DNA from: Candidatus Bathyarchaeia archaeon
Lineage (GTDB): Archaea; Thermoproteota; Bathyarchaeia; 40CM-2-53-6
Assembly: GCA_035935655.1 (NCBI GenBank)
Contig: DASYWW010000037.1
Location: forward strand, 124,001 to 188,000
Direction: 5' to 3'
Length of the DNA stretch: 64,000 bases
This document shows, one piece after another, positions 8,512 to 17,400 of this stretch (positions are counted from its first letter, which is position 1; each line of letters starts with the position of its first letter). Position numbers and translations under genes: made by a program. Under the pieces are notes generated by a model. That model saw only the letters and a program-made list of their open reading frames with translations, made no database searches and was not told where the DNA came from.

Positions 8512-9744
8512 TTGCCAGCGCGTCAACGCCGCCGCCTAATCATAGCCAAATTTGGCGGGTCCAGCCTATCGAGCGGAAATAAGATCACTCTCGCGGCAGA
8601 CTCGGTCGCCAGAGAATATTCCAAGGGAAACAGACTTGTTGTCGTGGTCAGCGCTGTCGGAAGAACTACTGACGATCTTCTCGAACTAACGAACCACGGT
8701 GCTGGAATCGTAGAGACAGACAGAGACGATATTCTCGCGATGGGTGAGAGAACGAGTGCCAAGATCTTCGCGGCATCGTTAAAAGCGCGCGGGATACAAG
8801 CCCGACACTTTGACCCCGCAGATCGAGACTGGCCGATCATAACCGACCATGATTTTTCAAACGCCAACCCGTTGAAAACCGCAAGTGTTCAACGAATAAG
8901 GAAACATGTGAAACCCCTACTCGAGGACGGACTCATACCGGTGATCGGTGGCTTCATCGGCCGCACCAGAGACGGAAGAATCACCACACTTGGCCGCGGA
9001 GGAAGCGACACCACGGCCCTCCTCCTCGCCACCGCACTCGAAGCAGATGAGATTGTTCTGGTAACCAGCGCGCCAGGAATTCTCACCGGCGACCCCAACC
9101 TGATCAGTAACCCGCATGTTCTCAGAACCATCGAGATGAAAGCGTTGGTTGGAATCGCTGATAGCGGAACAAAATTCATTCATCGAAAAGCGTTGCGATA
9201 CAAAGACCCCGCGATCAACATTCGAGTCATACCCAGCACGGCAGGAAGACTCGACGCACAAGGAACACGGATTACAAGTGGACCGCTGCCCGAACTTGAA
9301 GTGAAAATTCACAATCCAGACCCAATAGCTTCCATAACTCTGGTAGGGAGAGACCTGCCCCAGAATCCGGATCTTATCCGGAAAGTTACAAAGATCATCA
9401 GAATGAATCTTGTCGCTATTTCGCAAGACGGCGATAGCGCGATACTGTACCTCAGCCAGACCCCAAGCCTACGAAGACAAATATCCAAACTCCACGACGT
9501 AGTCGCGAGCGATCCTCGGGGTCTTGCGCTTGCAGCAAGGATGGGATTGGCCCTCATCACAGTCAAAGGAGTAGGCTTGGAAGAGACCCCTGGAGTGGTC
9601 GCAAGAATCACCGACGCGTTGCGGTCAAGTAACATCAACATATTCGGCGTCCTTACAATAACCTCCTCCGTCCTCGTCCTTGTCGATTGGAAGGAAAGGA
9701 AACGGGCTGGCAAACTGATCAAAACCTCACTGGAGAACAACTAG
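8512..9744 (+). CDS. lysC: Aspartate kinase
   Basis: This enzyme phosphorylates aspartate, the first step toward aspartate semialdehyde. The amino-acid-kinase domain starts with LIIAKFGGSSLSSG and contains VVSAVGRTTDDLLEL, a GERTSAKIFA block and GRGGSDTTALLLA. The C-terminal 130 residues form tandem ACT-like regulatory domains (SITLVGRDLPQNPDLI, then ITVKGVGLEETPGVVARI), suggesting feedback control. The frame can be extended to GTG 8398, but TTG 8512 gives 410 residues beginning just before the kinase domain and is preferred. One base separates it from asd. Its position at the head of an aro-trp cluster suggests it supplies the semialdehyde for dehydroquinate as well as for Lys/Thr/Met. Confidence 0.92.
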   Translation: MPARQRRRLIIAKFGGSSLSSGNKITLAADSVAREYSKGNRLVVVVSAVGRTTDDLLELTNHGAGIVETDRDDILAMGERTSAKIFAASLKARGIQARHFDPADRDWPIITDHDFSNANPLKTASVQRIRKHVKPLLEDGLIPVIGGFIGRTRDGRITTLGRGGSDTTALLLATALEADEIVLVTSAPGILTGDPNLISNPHVLRTIEMKALVGIADSGTKFIHRKALRYKDPAINIRVIPSTAGRLDAQGTRITSGPLPELEVKIHNPDPIASITLVGRDLPQNPDLIRKVTKIIRMNLVAISQDGDSAILYLSQTPSLRRQISKLHDVVASDPRGLALAARMGLALITVKGVGLEETPGVVARITDALRSSNINIFGVLTITSSVLVLVDWKERKRAGKLIKTSLENN

Positions 9745-9745
9745 T

Positions 9746-10795
9746 ATGGTGATCAAGAGAAAGGTAGCTGTCCTCGGCGCAACCGGCATGATGGGTCAAA
9801 AGTTCGTCCAGCTGCTAGCCCACCATCCATGGTTCGAGGTAAGCGCGGTCGCTGCGTCCGACAAGAGTGTTGGCAAAGAATATGGTGCTTCGATTGGATC
9901 AAGAAAAGAAGCAAACCTCCCAGATGAGCTGGGAGAACTCGTACTTACCGAGCCCAAGCCACAAGCTCTCGACGACCCTGATGTGGCGTTCTCAGCTCTA
10001 CCTGCCGAAGTCGCAGGACCTATAGAGGAAGATTTCGCAAAAGCGGGAATGCCTGTGTTCTCGAATGCTTCATCGCATAGAATGGATCAGTACGTCCCGC
10101 TTCTGAATCCAGAGGTAAACCCTGAACATGCTGAGATGGTGGAAGAGCAGAAGCGGCGGATGAAGACCGACGGTTTCATAGTCGCCAACCCCAATTGCAC
10201 CACCGCGATCCTCACCCTCTCCCTCAAACCCCTACAGGACAAATTCGGTCTCGAAACCGTCGTCGTGTCCTCGATGCAAGCCGTGTCCGGCGCAGGCTAC
10301 CCTGGAGTTGCATCCCTCGACATCATGCAAAATGTCATCCCGTTCATCCGAAACGAAGAGGAAAAGGTAGAACATGAAACTAACAAGATACTCGGGACCG
10401 TTTCGAGACTGGCCGGGATCACTGTCTCCGCGAGCTGCAACAGGGTCCCAACCATCCATGGACACATGGAAGCAGTCTTCTCCAAAACACGATCAGCCGC
10501 GACACCCAACGAAGTCATCAAGGTGATGAGCGAGTTCAAGGGAGCTCCTCAACAACTGAAGCTTCCTTCAGCACCTGAGTATCCGATTATTGTCCGGGAG
10601 GAGGAAGATCGCCCTCAGACAAGGCTCGATGTGGACGAGGGAAACGGAATGACAGTAACGGTTGGACGTGTAAGGAGAGACCCAGCGTTGAACGGTGTCA
10701 AGTACATGGCCCTTGGCCACAACCTGGTCCGCGGCGGAGCTGGATGCTCCATCCTCAACGCCGAACTCCTCCTAGCAAAGAAACTAATCAAGTGA
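9746..10795 (+). CDS. asd: Aspartate-semialdehyde dehydrogenase
   Basis: Reduces aspartyl phosphate with NADPH to L-aspartate semialdehyde. The 349-residue protein shows the nucleotide-binding AVLGATGMMGQKFVQLL, the active-site Cys in ANPNCTTA (near residue 150), SMQAVSGAGYPG, and a substrate-binding SCNRVPTIHGH, as in the archaeal/fungal class of the enzyme. It starts at ATG 9746, one base after lysC. Its product is one of the two substrates of the downstream ADH synthase, which explains its place here. Confidence 0.95.
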   Translation: MVIKRKVAVLGATGMMGQKFVQLLAHHPWFEVSAVAASDKSVGKEYGASIGSRKEANLPDELGELVLTEPKPQALDDPDVAFSALPAEVAGPIEEDFAKAGMPVFSNASSHRMDQYVPLLNPEVNPEHAEMVEEQKRRMKTDGFIVANPNCTTAILTLSLKPLQDKFGLETVVVSSMQAVSGAGYPGVASLDIMQNVIPFIRNEEEKVEHETNKILGTVSRLAGITVSASCNRVPTIHGHMEAVFSKTRSAATPNEVIKVMSEFKGAPQQLKLPSAPEYPIIVREEEDRPQTRLDVDEGNGMTVTVGRVRRDPALNGVKYMALGHNLVRGGAGCSILNAELLLAKKLIK

Positions 10796-10805
10796 TCTTG
10801 GAAAG

Positions 10806-11618
10806 ATGGAAACTGGAAAAACCCGTAGACTCAGGCGAATATTCCGACAAGACGGCAAGACCGTCATCATACCGATGGACCACGGAGTATCAATCGGACC
10901 AATCGAAGGACTCGCTGATATGAACGAGACGATTGACAACGTGGCCATAGGAGGAGCCGACGCCGTTCTCGTCCACGCTGGCATAGCCAAGACAGTTGAC
11001 ACCCAGGGAACGGGCCTCATACTCCACCTCTCGGGCGCCACACGACTAACCCGAGAGCCCAACTGGAAAGTGCAAGTATCAAGCGTCAAACTAGCCGTTC
11101 GTCTCGGCGCGGATGCAGTATCGGTTCACATCAACGTCGGATCCGAACACGAACAAGACATGCTCGACCAGTTCTCGCGAGTACTAGACGAGAGCGATGA
11201 CCTCGGTCTGCCAGTCCTCGCGATGATGTACCCGAGAGGGCCTGGAATCCAGAACGAACACAGTTACGAAGTGGTCAGCCATGCAGCCCGACTCGGTTAC
11301 GAGCTGGGAGCAGATATCGTCAAGACAAACTACACAGGAGATATTGACAGCTTCCGAAGCGTCATCAAGAGCGTCAAAGCACCAGTGGTCGTAGCTGGCG
11401 GGCCCAAAGCAGGGAGCGAATCCGAAGCTCTCCAGCTCGTCTCAGACTCGATCAAAGCAGGAGCTGCCGGAGTATCCATTGGGCGAAACGTGTTCCAGCA
11501 TCGCAAGCCGACCCTGATGACTAAAGCACTCGTCGAGATAGTCCACAGTGGAAGCAGCCCCGCGCAAGCGCTCTCGATCCTAGGTGAAAGAACTGAAAGA
11601 ATTCTGGCTAGAGCCTAG
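10806..11618 (+). CDS. 2-amino-3,7-dideoxy-D-threo-hept-6-ulosonate (ADH) synthase
   Basis: This aldolase-family enzyme (AroA' of methanogens) condenses aspartate semialdehyde with 6-deoxy-5-ketofructose-1-phosphate to start the archaeal alternative shikimate pathway, replacing bacterial DAHP synthase. The 270-residue TIM barrel has IPMDHGVSIGP at the first strand, the tyrosine of MMYPRGPG (about residue 142) as likely proton donor, and the Schiff-base lysine in DIVKTNYTGD (about residue 173). A phosphate-binding GVSIGRNVFQ is near the C-terminus. The last 35 bases overlap the next gene. It may be annotated as class I fructose-bisphosphate aldolase in error. Confidence 0.93.
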   Translation: METGKTRRLRRIFRQDGKTVIIPMDHGVSIGPIEGLADMNETIDNVAIGGADAVLVHAGIAKTVDTQGTGLILHLSGATRLTREPNWKVQVSSVKLAVRLGADAVSVHINVGSEHEQDMLDQFSRVLDESDDLGLPVLAMMYPRGPGIQNEHSYEVVSHAARLGYELGADIVKTNYTGDIDSFRSVIKSVKAPVVVAGGPKAGSESEALQLVSDSIKAGAAGVSIGRNVFQHRKPTLMTKALVEIVHSGSSPAQALSILGERTERILARA

Positions 11619-12639
11619 TCCAGACCTTTCTGCACAAGCCATCCGCAAGATGGTCAATGAAGCCAAACCTCACACCATCCTCACTAACATCAAGCTTCCT
11701 GGAGTCGCAACGAGAATCGCCTCGCGGCTAGGAGGAATGGACATTCTCGTCACATCAAACTTTGATCAACTGTCAAGCGCCAAGAAAAACAGGACTCCTG
11801 TGGCGCTTGAGGCTACGATCGGTGATCAGAAGGATCTGGAAAGAATATCGCAGGCGCTGGAGCTGCGTCCTGATTATCTCCTGGTCAACTGTCCCAACTG
11901 GAAAGTTATTCCACTCGAAAACCTGATCGCGGAAGCAAAGGGACATTCAAAACTTGTTGCCAGAACTACAAGTTTTGTCGAGAGCAGGATAGCCCTCTCG
12001 ACTCTTGAGTTGGGAGCGGATGGAATAGCCCTTGCTTCCCACGACACAAACGAGATTCTGAAAACCCGAGATTTGATACTTGGAGAATCCAAGGACGTCT
12101 CGCTCTCAATAGCCCGGGTTACAGGAGTGAAGCCCATTGGAACAGGGGCACGAGTCTGTGTAGACACAACTGAGATCCTCGAAGCCGGCGAGGGACTATT
12201 GACTGGTTCCTCTTCGCAAGCACTCTTCCTAGTGGAGGGGGAGGTACATTCCAACCCTCACGTGAACCCACGACCTTTCAGGGTAAACGCTGGCCCCGTC
12301 TCATCATACGTTCTAACGGCTAGTGGAAAAACACGCTATCTCTCCGAGCTATCAGCAGGGGAAACCGTGCTCCTCATCGACAAGAGCGGAAGGACCAGGA
12401 GCGTTGATGTTGCGAGAGTCAAGATCGAACGCAGGCCGATGATTCTCGTCGAGGCGAGCATCGGGAGTCAAAGGCTCACGACGATAGTTCAGAATGCTGA
12501 AACTGTCCGTCTGGTCACGAGAGGCGGGTCCAAACCAGTCTCAGAAATCAAGGCTGGCGATGAGGTGCTTGTCCGATTCGAAGAGGGCGGGCGACACTTT
12601 GGAACAAAAGTAGTAGACGAGATGATCATCGAAAGGTGA
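11584..12639 (+). CDS. 3-dehydroquinate synthase II
   Basis: AroB' oxidatively deaminates and cyclises the ADH synthase product to 3-dehydroquinate using NAD, replacing classical AroB. The 351-residue protein begins MKELKEFWLEP, matching the KEFW start of the family, which justifies the GTG at 11584 despite a 35-base overlap with the preceding gene. Conserved blocks include LELGADGIALAS, GTGARVCVDTTEIL, GEGLLTGSSSQALFLVEGE and NPHVNPRPFRVNAGPVSSYV. The next gene starts inside its stop codon (GTGA), so translation of the two is coupled. Confidence 0.94.
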   Translation: MKELKEFWLEPSPDLSAQAIRKMVNEAKPHTILTNIKLPGVATRIASRLGGMDILVTSNFDQLSSAKKNRTPVALEATIGDQKDLERISQALELRPDYLLVNCPNWKVIPLENLIAEAKGHSKLVARTTSFVESRIALSTLELGADGIALASHDTNEILKTRDLILGESKDVSLSIARVTGVKPIGTGARVCVDTTEILEAGEGLLTGSSSQALFLVEGEVHSNPHVNPRPFRVNAGPVSSYVLTASGKTRYLSELSAGETVLLIDKSGRTRSVDVARVKIERRPMILVEASIGSQRLTTIVQNAETVRLVTRGGSKPVSEIKAGDEVLVRFEEGGRHFGTKVVDEMIIER

Positions 12640-13319
12640 ACCCCAAAGTCTGCGTCTCAATCTCCTCAACCGACACCCCTGAGCTATTGGGAAGAGCACA
12701 GAGAGCCGAGAGACTCTCCGCAGATCTCGTAGAAGTTCGCTTGGATAAGCTCCGTAGCTACCACGGACTCACAAAGATAGCTCGGGCTGTAGAACGCCCG
12801 ATCATCGGAACCAACAGGCCACTATCGGAGAAAGGATCATTCGACAGATCCGAAGCTGAACGGTTGAAGATTCTGATGGAGGCGGTGGAGGGAGGATTCC
12901 AGTACGTAGATTTGGAACTGACCACGAGCAGGCTGGACCGGATCATTAAGACGTTTAGAGACAGAGGCGCCAAGATCATACTATCTCACCATGATCACTT
13001 CAGAACCCCGGATTCTGCGAAACTTACTTCGACCCTTGTGCAGCTCCAGAAATTCAAACCGGATGTCTGCAAGATCGTCACTACCGCGCAGATTCCAGAA
13101 GACAATCTCACCATCCTCAGTCTGCTGAAAACAAACCATCAGAACTCACCGCTCGTCAGCTTTGCCATGGGACGAGCAGGAGTCTGGTCAAGACTTCTAG
13201 CCCCTTTCTACGGAGCACACTTCACCTACGCCTCACTAGAGAGAGGAATGGAAACCGCTCCTGGGCAGTCGACCATCGCGGAACTCCGCAGAATCTACGA
13301 ATTGCTAGGGGTGGAATGA
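12636..13319 (+). CDS. aroD: 3-dehydroquinate dehydratase, type I
   Basis: Converts dehydroquinate to dehydroshikimate through a Schiff-base intermediate. The 227-residue protein has the early VEVRLDKL strand, VDLELTT, the catalytic His in LSHHDHFRTP (His119) and the Schiff-base Lys in DVCKIVTTA (Lys146). The tail MGRAGVWSRLLAPFYG closes the barrel as in other type I enzymes. The GTG start overlaps the stop of DHQ synthase II by four bases. Six bases separate it from aroE. Confidence 0.94.
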   Translation: MNPKVCVSISSTDTPELLGRAQRAERLSADLVEVRLDKLRSYHGLTKIARAVERPIIGTNRPLSEKGSFDRSEAERLKILMEAVEGGFQYVDLELTTSRLDRIIKTFRDRGAKIILSHHDHFRTPDSAKLTSTLVQLQKFKPDVCKIVTTAQIPEDNLTILSLLKTNHQNSPLVSFAMGRAGVWSRLLAPFYGAHFTYASLERGMETAPGQSTIAELRRIYELLGVE

Positions 13320-13325
13320 CAGCTG

Positions 13326-14165
13326 ATGATCAAAGGCGACACCAGGGTCCACTCACTCTACGGATCCCCGATAACACACAGCCTCAGCCCCGTCATATTC
13401 AACACGACCTTCGAGAAATTATCCCTCAACCGGGCGTACATGCCATTCGAGGTCAGCAAAGACAACCTGAAAAATGCAGTAGACGCGGCCCGCACTCTAG
13501 GCTTTGACGGCTTCAACGTCACAATGCCCCACAAGACCGCTATCGTAGAGATGCTGGACAGGCTTGACGGTGGAGCGGAGAAGAGCGGATCCGTCAATAC
13601 GGTTGCCCGAACCAAGAGCGGCTTTGTAGGATATAATACTGATGGAGAGGGAGCGGTCAGAGCGCTAAGATCCTATGGCTTTGAACCCCACAACAAGAAA
13701 ATAGTGATGATCGGGGCAGGAGGAGCAGCTCGAGCTCTTGTTCACCGTTTATCGACAGAAAACAACACGATCACGATTCTCAATAGAACGTCGGATAAAG
13801 GACGAGGGCTGGTCGATAACGCAACCGGCTCCAGCAGGGTTTCCCATGGCGAACTAGCCAAGAATAGTCTAGAGAACTGTCTCCAGAAGACAGACCTTCT
13901 TGTAAACGCGACACCGGTAGACACCTCGACCATTCTGTCCCAACTCAAGATCCCGATCAACAGGTTGAAAGATACAAACTGGGTCTTCGATCTCGTCTAT
14001 GACAAGCCCGGCGAACCTGTTCCTGCACGTTTCGGCATGATCAGCCCGTTAGAGATGCTCGTTCACCAGGCCGCCTTGTCGTATGAAGTCTGGCTCAACG
14101 AGACGGCTCCATTTGCTCTCATGCGATCTTCCCTCGTCGACTATCTGGGGAAGGATTGGAAATGA
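13326..14165 (+). CDS. aroE: Shikimate dehydrogenase
   Basis: Reduces 3-dehydroshikimate to shikimate with NADPH. The 279-residue protein shows the substrate-binding GSPITHSLSPVIFN near the N-terminus, the catalytic Lys of NVTMPHKTAI, the NTDGEGA block, the dinucleotide-binding GAGGAARALVH with NRTSDKG specifying the NADP phosphate, and DLVYDKPGEP near the C-terminus. It begins at ATG 13326 and overlaps the shikimate kinase start by an ATGA junction. Confidence 0.95.
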   Translation: MIKGDTRVHSLYGSPITHSLSPVIFNTTFEKLSLNRAYMPFEVSKDNLKNAVDAARTLGFDGFNVTMPHKTAIVEMLDRLDGGAEKSGSVNTVARTKSGFVGYNTDGEGAVRALRSYGFEPHNKKIVMIGAGGAARALVHRLSTENNTITILNRTSDKGRGLVDNATGSSRVSHGELAKNSLENCLQKTDLLVNATPVDTSTILSQLKIPINRLKDTNWVFDLVYDKPGEPVPARFGMISPLEMLVHQAALSYEVWLNETAPFALMRSSLVDYLGKDWK

Positions 14166-15034
14166 AAGGTACCGGGCAGGCTCTTTCGCACGGAGCCATC
14201 AGCATTCTAACCGCGTTTTCAACCGGCAAAGGAGGCGCCCTAGGCGTAGACCTTTGGACCCGAGCGAAGGTCAGCCTACGAGAGGGGCCAGGCCAGATTT
14301 CCGGATTAGTATCCTCTGACCCAAGCGAATCGAACAAGCTCTCAGTCACGGTCGTCCAGAAAACCCTGGAGCATCTTGGATACGGGAGGAAGCTGCAGGG
14401 AGAGGTGATCACTTCCTCTAGCATTCCAGCTTCTGTAGGTCTCAAGAGCAGTAGCGCGGCGGCCAACGCAGTTGCGCTAGCAACTGTAGCCGCCTTGGAC
14501 GAGGAGCTAGAGGATGACATCCTCCTTGCGATCGGCGTCGAGGCATCCATCGAATCCGGGGTAAGCCTCACCGGTGCATATGACGATTCTTTCGCATCAT
14601 ATCACGGCGGCGGAGTTCTAACCGATAACGCGCGGAGGAAGGTCGAGAAAATTCTCAAGGTTCCACGAGACATCAGAATCCTCATACTCGTTCCACCACG
14701 CAAGACCCTTACAGGACAGTTGGACCGGACAAGATTTGCGCCTATTCGACGGATCTCCGAATTAGCCTACGGTGAAGCCAGTAACGGTCACGTCTGGGAT
14801 GCCCTCACTCTCAACGGTCTCGCGATGTCATCCGTCCTCGGAGAAGATCCTCGTCCAGCTCTCTCAGCTATAGAGGCGGGAGCGTTTGGGGCAGGGTTAT
14901 CCGGCAAGGGCCCTGCGGTGACTGCAATAGTAGACGAGAATAGCCTGGAGCCTGTGCGGCAAGCGCTCGAGAAATTCGAGGGACGAATAATCGAAGCAAA
15001 TCCGAACTTCACAACGGCGATAATCGAATCTTGA
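14162..15034 (+). CDS. aroK: Shikimate kinase, archaeal GHMP type
   Basis: Phosphorylates shikimate with ATP. Archaea use a GHMP-superfamily kinase unrelated to bacterial AroK/AroL, and this 290-residue protein fits: MKGTGQALSHGAISILTAF then STGKGGALGVDL at the N-terminus, the phosphate-binding loop PASVGLKSSSAAANAVALA near residue 90, and AFGAGLSGKGPAVTAIV near the C-terminus. A TTG six bases further up (14156) is possible, but the ATG forming an ATGA overlap with aroE is preferred. Its own TGA overlaps the TTG of aroA. Confidence 0.94.
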   Translation: MKGTGQALSHGAISILTAFSTGKGGALGVDLWTRAKVSLREGPGQISGLVSSDPSESNKLSVTVVQKTLEHLGYGRKLQGEVITSSSIPASVGLKSSSAAANAVALATVAALDEELEDDILLAIGVEASIESGVSLTGAYDDSFASYHGGGVLTDNARRKVEKILKVPRDIRILILVPPRKTLTGQLDRTRFAPIRRISELAYGEASNGHVWDALTLNGLAMSSVLGEDPRPALSAIEAGAFGAGLSGKGPAVTAIVDENSLEPVRQALEKFEGRIIEANPNFTTAIIES

Positions 15035-16305
15035 GAGTTAGAATCAAGGGTCCACAAGCCGTGCGTGGAAAAGTGAAGGCCCCCGGCTCGAAGGCATACA
15101 CGCACCGAGCGTTTCTAGCCTCTCTATTATCGGAGGGAGAATCGGTCATCGAAGGACCATTGCACTGTGATGATACCCAGCGAACGCTTGAAGCGATCCA
15201 ACGGTTAGGAGCGAAAGTTATCGTCAAGAAGACCCGAACAATTTCTAGCGGAGTCAGGAGACCGATAGCATCTAACCGGCCTATCAACTGCGGTGACTCG
15301 GGAGCCACCCTAAGATTCCTGACCGCAATCTCGTCCACTTCCCTGAAGACGGTCAGGCTAACAGCTAGCTCAAGACTGGCCTCCCGGCCCCTGATCCCGC
15401 TTGTGAAAGCTGTCAACACGCTAGGCGCCTCCGCTAAGACAACTTCCGACACCCACGGATTCGAGGTACTGACCAGGGGACCGCTACGGGGAGGAGAAGT
15501 CACGCTTCGAGGCGACATCAGCTCACAATTCATCTCCGGACTCCTATTCGCAGCCCCACTGGCGATCCGGGACGTCACGATAAACGTCAAAGGCGCACTG
15601 GAATCGCGCCCTTACGTGAACATGTCTATTGACGTGTTAAGAAAGCATGGAATCTCCATTCACGAATCTGATGAGAAGATTAGGATTCCGGCGCCGCAAA
15701 AATTCGTGCCCACGTTTCATCATGTTCCCGGAGATTTTTCTTCTGCGGCCTTCCTCATCGCCGCGACCGGAATTGGAGGAGACGAGATCACCGTATCCGG
15801 CCTCGGCTCCAAGGGACTCGAACCCGATTCTGCAATATTGAAAATCGCCCCCGAAATCGGGCTCGAAGTCCAGCAGAATGGAGATGCTCTAACGATCGGG
15901 AGGAGAGAACTAGATGGATTCGAATTCGACGCGAGTGACAGCCCGGACCTTGTCCCGCCTCTTGAGACAATAGGATGCTTCGCGGACGGCTCATCAGAAA
16001 TCAGAGGCGTAAAGAGGCTGGTTTACAAGGAATCAAACAGGCTGCAGTCCCTCCCAACAGAGTTAGGGAAGATGGGCGCCAAGATTCATGCTGAGGACGA
16101 CATGGTCAGGATTGAGGGAGGCGGAGAATTGATCGGGAGTGCACTCGATTCACACAACGACCACAGAGTCGCGATGGCCTGTGCAACCGCTTCTCTCGGT
16201 GCTAAGGGAGAGTCGATAATACACGGTTCGGAAGCAGTTTCGAAATCTTACCCGGAATTCTTCCAAGACCTCGCGAGATTGGGGGTACAACTCAGTGTGG
16301 AGTAA
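15031..16305 (+). CDS. aroA: 3-phosphoshikimate 1-carboxyvinyltransferase (EPSP synthase)
   Basis: Transfers the enolpyruvyl group of PEP to shikimate-3-phosphate. The 424-residue protein has APGSKAYTHRAFLAS (phosphate contacts), NCGDSGATLRFLTA, DISSQFISGLLFAAP, PDLVPPLETIGCFADG and a KESNRLQSL block, all diagnostic. The first motif reads KAY rather than the commoner KSY. Start is TTG 15031 within a TTGA overlap with aroK, and the 3' end overlaps aroC by 11 bases. Confidence 0.95.
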   Translation: MRVRIKGPQAVRGKVKAPGSKAYTHRAFLASLLSEGESVIEGPLHCDDTQRTLEAIQRLGAKVIVKKTRTISSGVRRPIASNRPINCGDSGATLRFLTAISSTSLKTVRLTASSRLASRPLIPLVKAVNTLGASAKTTSDTHGFEVLTRGPLRGGEVTLRGDISSQFISGLLFAAPLAIRDVTINVKGALESRPYVNMSIDVLRKHGISIHESDEKIRIPAPQKFVPTFHHVPGDFSSAAFLIAATGIGGDEITVSGLGSKGLEPDSAILKIAPEIGLEVQQNGDALTIGRRELDGFEFDASDSPDLVPPLETIGCFADGSSEIRGVKRLVYKESNRLQSLPTELGKMGAKIHAEDDMVRIEGGGELIGSALDSHNDHRVAMACATASLGAKGESIIHGSEAVSKSYPEFFQDLARLGVQLSVE

Positions 16306-17395
16306 TTCAGTCGGCAAAGCCTTCGTAGTTACCTGCTTCGGAGAGAGCCACGGTCCAGTTGTAGGTGTTACCATAGATGGTTGCCCAGCCGGACTGCCAT
16401 TGAGGGTCGATGATATTCAACGGCCGCTTGACCTGAGGATCCCGCAAGAAAAGGAGGTCGTTTCTGCGCGACGAGAGCCCGACATCGTGGAACTATTCTC
16501 TGGGGTATTCCAAGACCATACAACTGGGGCTCCCGTGACTTTGCATATCAGGAACAAGGACGTGAAATCATCGGATTACGAGCCTCTGAAAGATGTGGTT
16601 CGGCCTGGACACGCGGATTATCCGGCGAAGGTGAAGTATGGAGGTTTCAGTGACTACCGAGGAGGCGGAAGACTATCAGGACGAATGACCGCCGCATTCG
16701 TAGCAGCAGGAGCCATCGCACAGAAACTCCTCTCCACCTTTGCAGTAGAAGTTCTAGCCTACACTCAAGCCATTGACGGGGTTGTGCTAGATATTCCTCC
16801 CAGCATTGAGGCTGTGAAGAAGGTCACTTATGAGAATTCGATGAGATGCCCAGACGCGGATGTCGCGGAGAAAATGCGCCAGGCAGTGATAAGCGCAAAG
16901 GCTGACGGAGACAGCGTCGGCGGAGTTGTAGAATGTACGGCACTGAACCTTCCCGTGGGCGTAGGGGAGCCACTATTCGACGCTATCGACTCCGAACTGG
17001 CCAAGATACTTTTCGGAATCCCCGCGGTCAAGGGAGTCGAATTTGGAGCCGGATTCCATGCGACCCGTATTAAGGGCTCCGAAAACAACGATCAATACTT
17101 GATCAAAGAAGGGAAAGTTGTCACTCTATCCAATAATTCTGGAGGAGTGCTAGGGGGAATGTCGACAGGAATGCCTCTACTACTACGGGTCGCCTTCAAG
17201 CCACCTTCGTCGATTGGGAAGGAGCAACAGACCGTGAACGTATCGCAGATGGAGGAAACTAGGCTCGGGATCAAAGGCCGACACGACCCGTGCGTAGTCC
17301 CCAAGGCCGTCTCCGTCGTCCAGAGTATGGTGGCAATAGGATTGGCGGATTTGATGCTCCGCGGCGGAATGATTCCTCGAGTAATGAAGAGCTAG
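16295..17395 (+). CDS. aroC: Chorismate synthase
   Basis: Eliminates phosphate from EPSP to form chorismate, using reduced FMN. The 366-residue protein contains the three family signatures: GESHGPVVGVTIDGCPAG, GGGRLSGRMTAAFVAAGAIA and a C-terminal RHDPCVVPKAVSVVQSMVAI, with RPGHADYPAKVKYGG between them. A GTG start (MWSNSVGKAFVVTCFGESHG) overlaps aroA. Five bases separate its TAG from the mutase-dehydrogenase gene. It is the branch point feeding both the tyrosine and tryptophan genes downstream. Confidence 0.96.
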   Translation: MWSNSVGKAFVVTCFGESHGPVVGVTIDGCPAGLPLRVDDIQRPLDLRIPQEKEVVSARREPDIVELFSGVFQDHTTGAPVTLHIRNKDVKSSDYEPLKDVVRPGHADYPAKVKYGGFSDYRGGGRLSGRMTAAFVAAGAIAQKLLSTFAVEVLAYTQAIDGVVLDIPPSIEAVKKVTYENSMRCPDADVAEKMRQAVISAKADGDSVGGVVECTALNLPVGVGEPLFDAIDSELAKILFGIPAVKGVEFGAGFHATRIKGSENNDQYLIKEGKVVTLSNNSGGVLGGMSTGMPLLLRVAFKPPSSIGKEQQTVNVSQMEETRLGIKGRHDPCVVPKAVSVVQSMVAIGLADLMLRGGMIPRVMKS

Positions 17396-17400
17396 CGCTT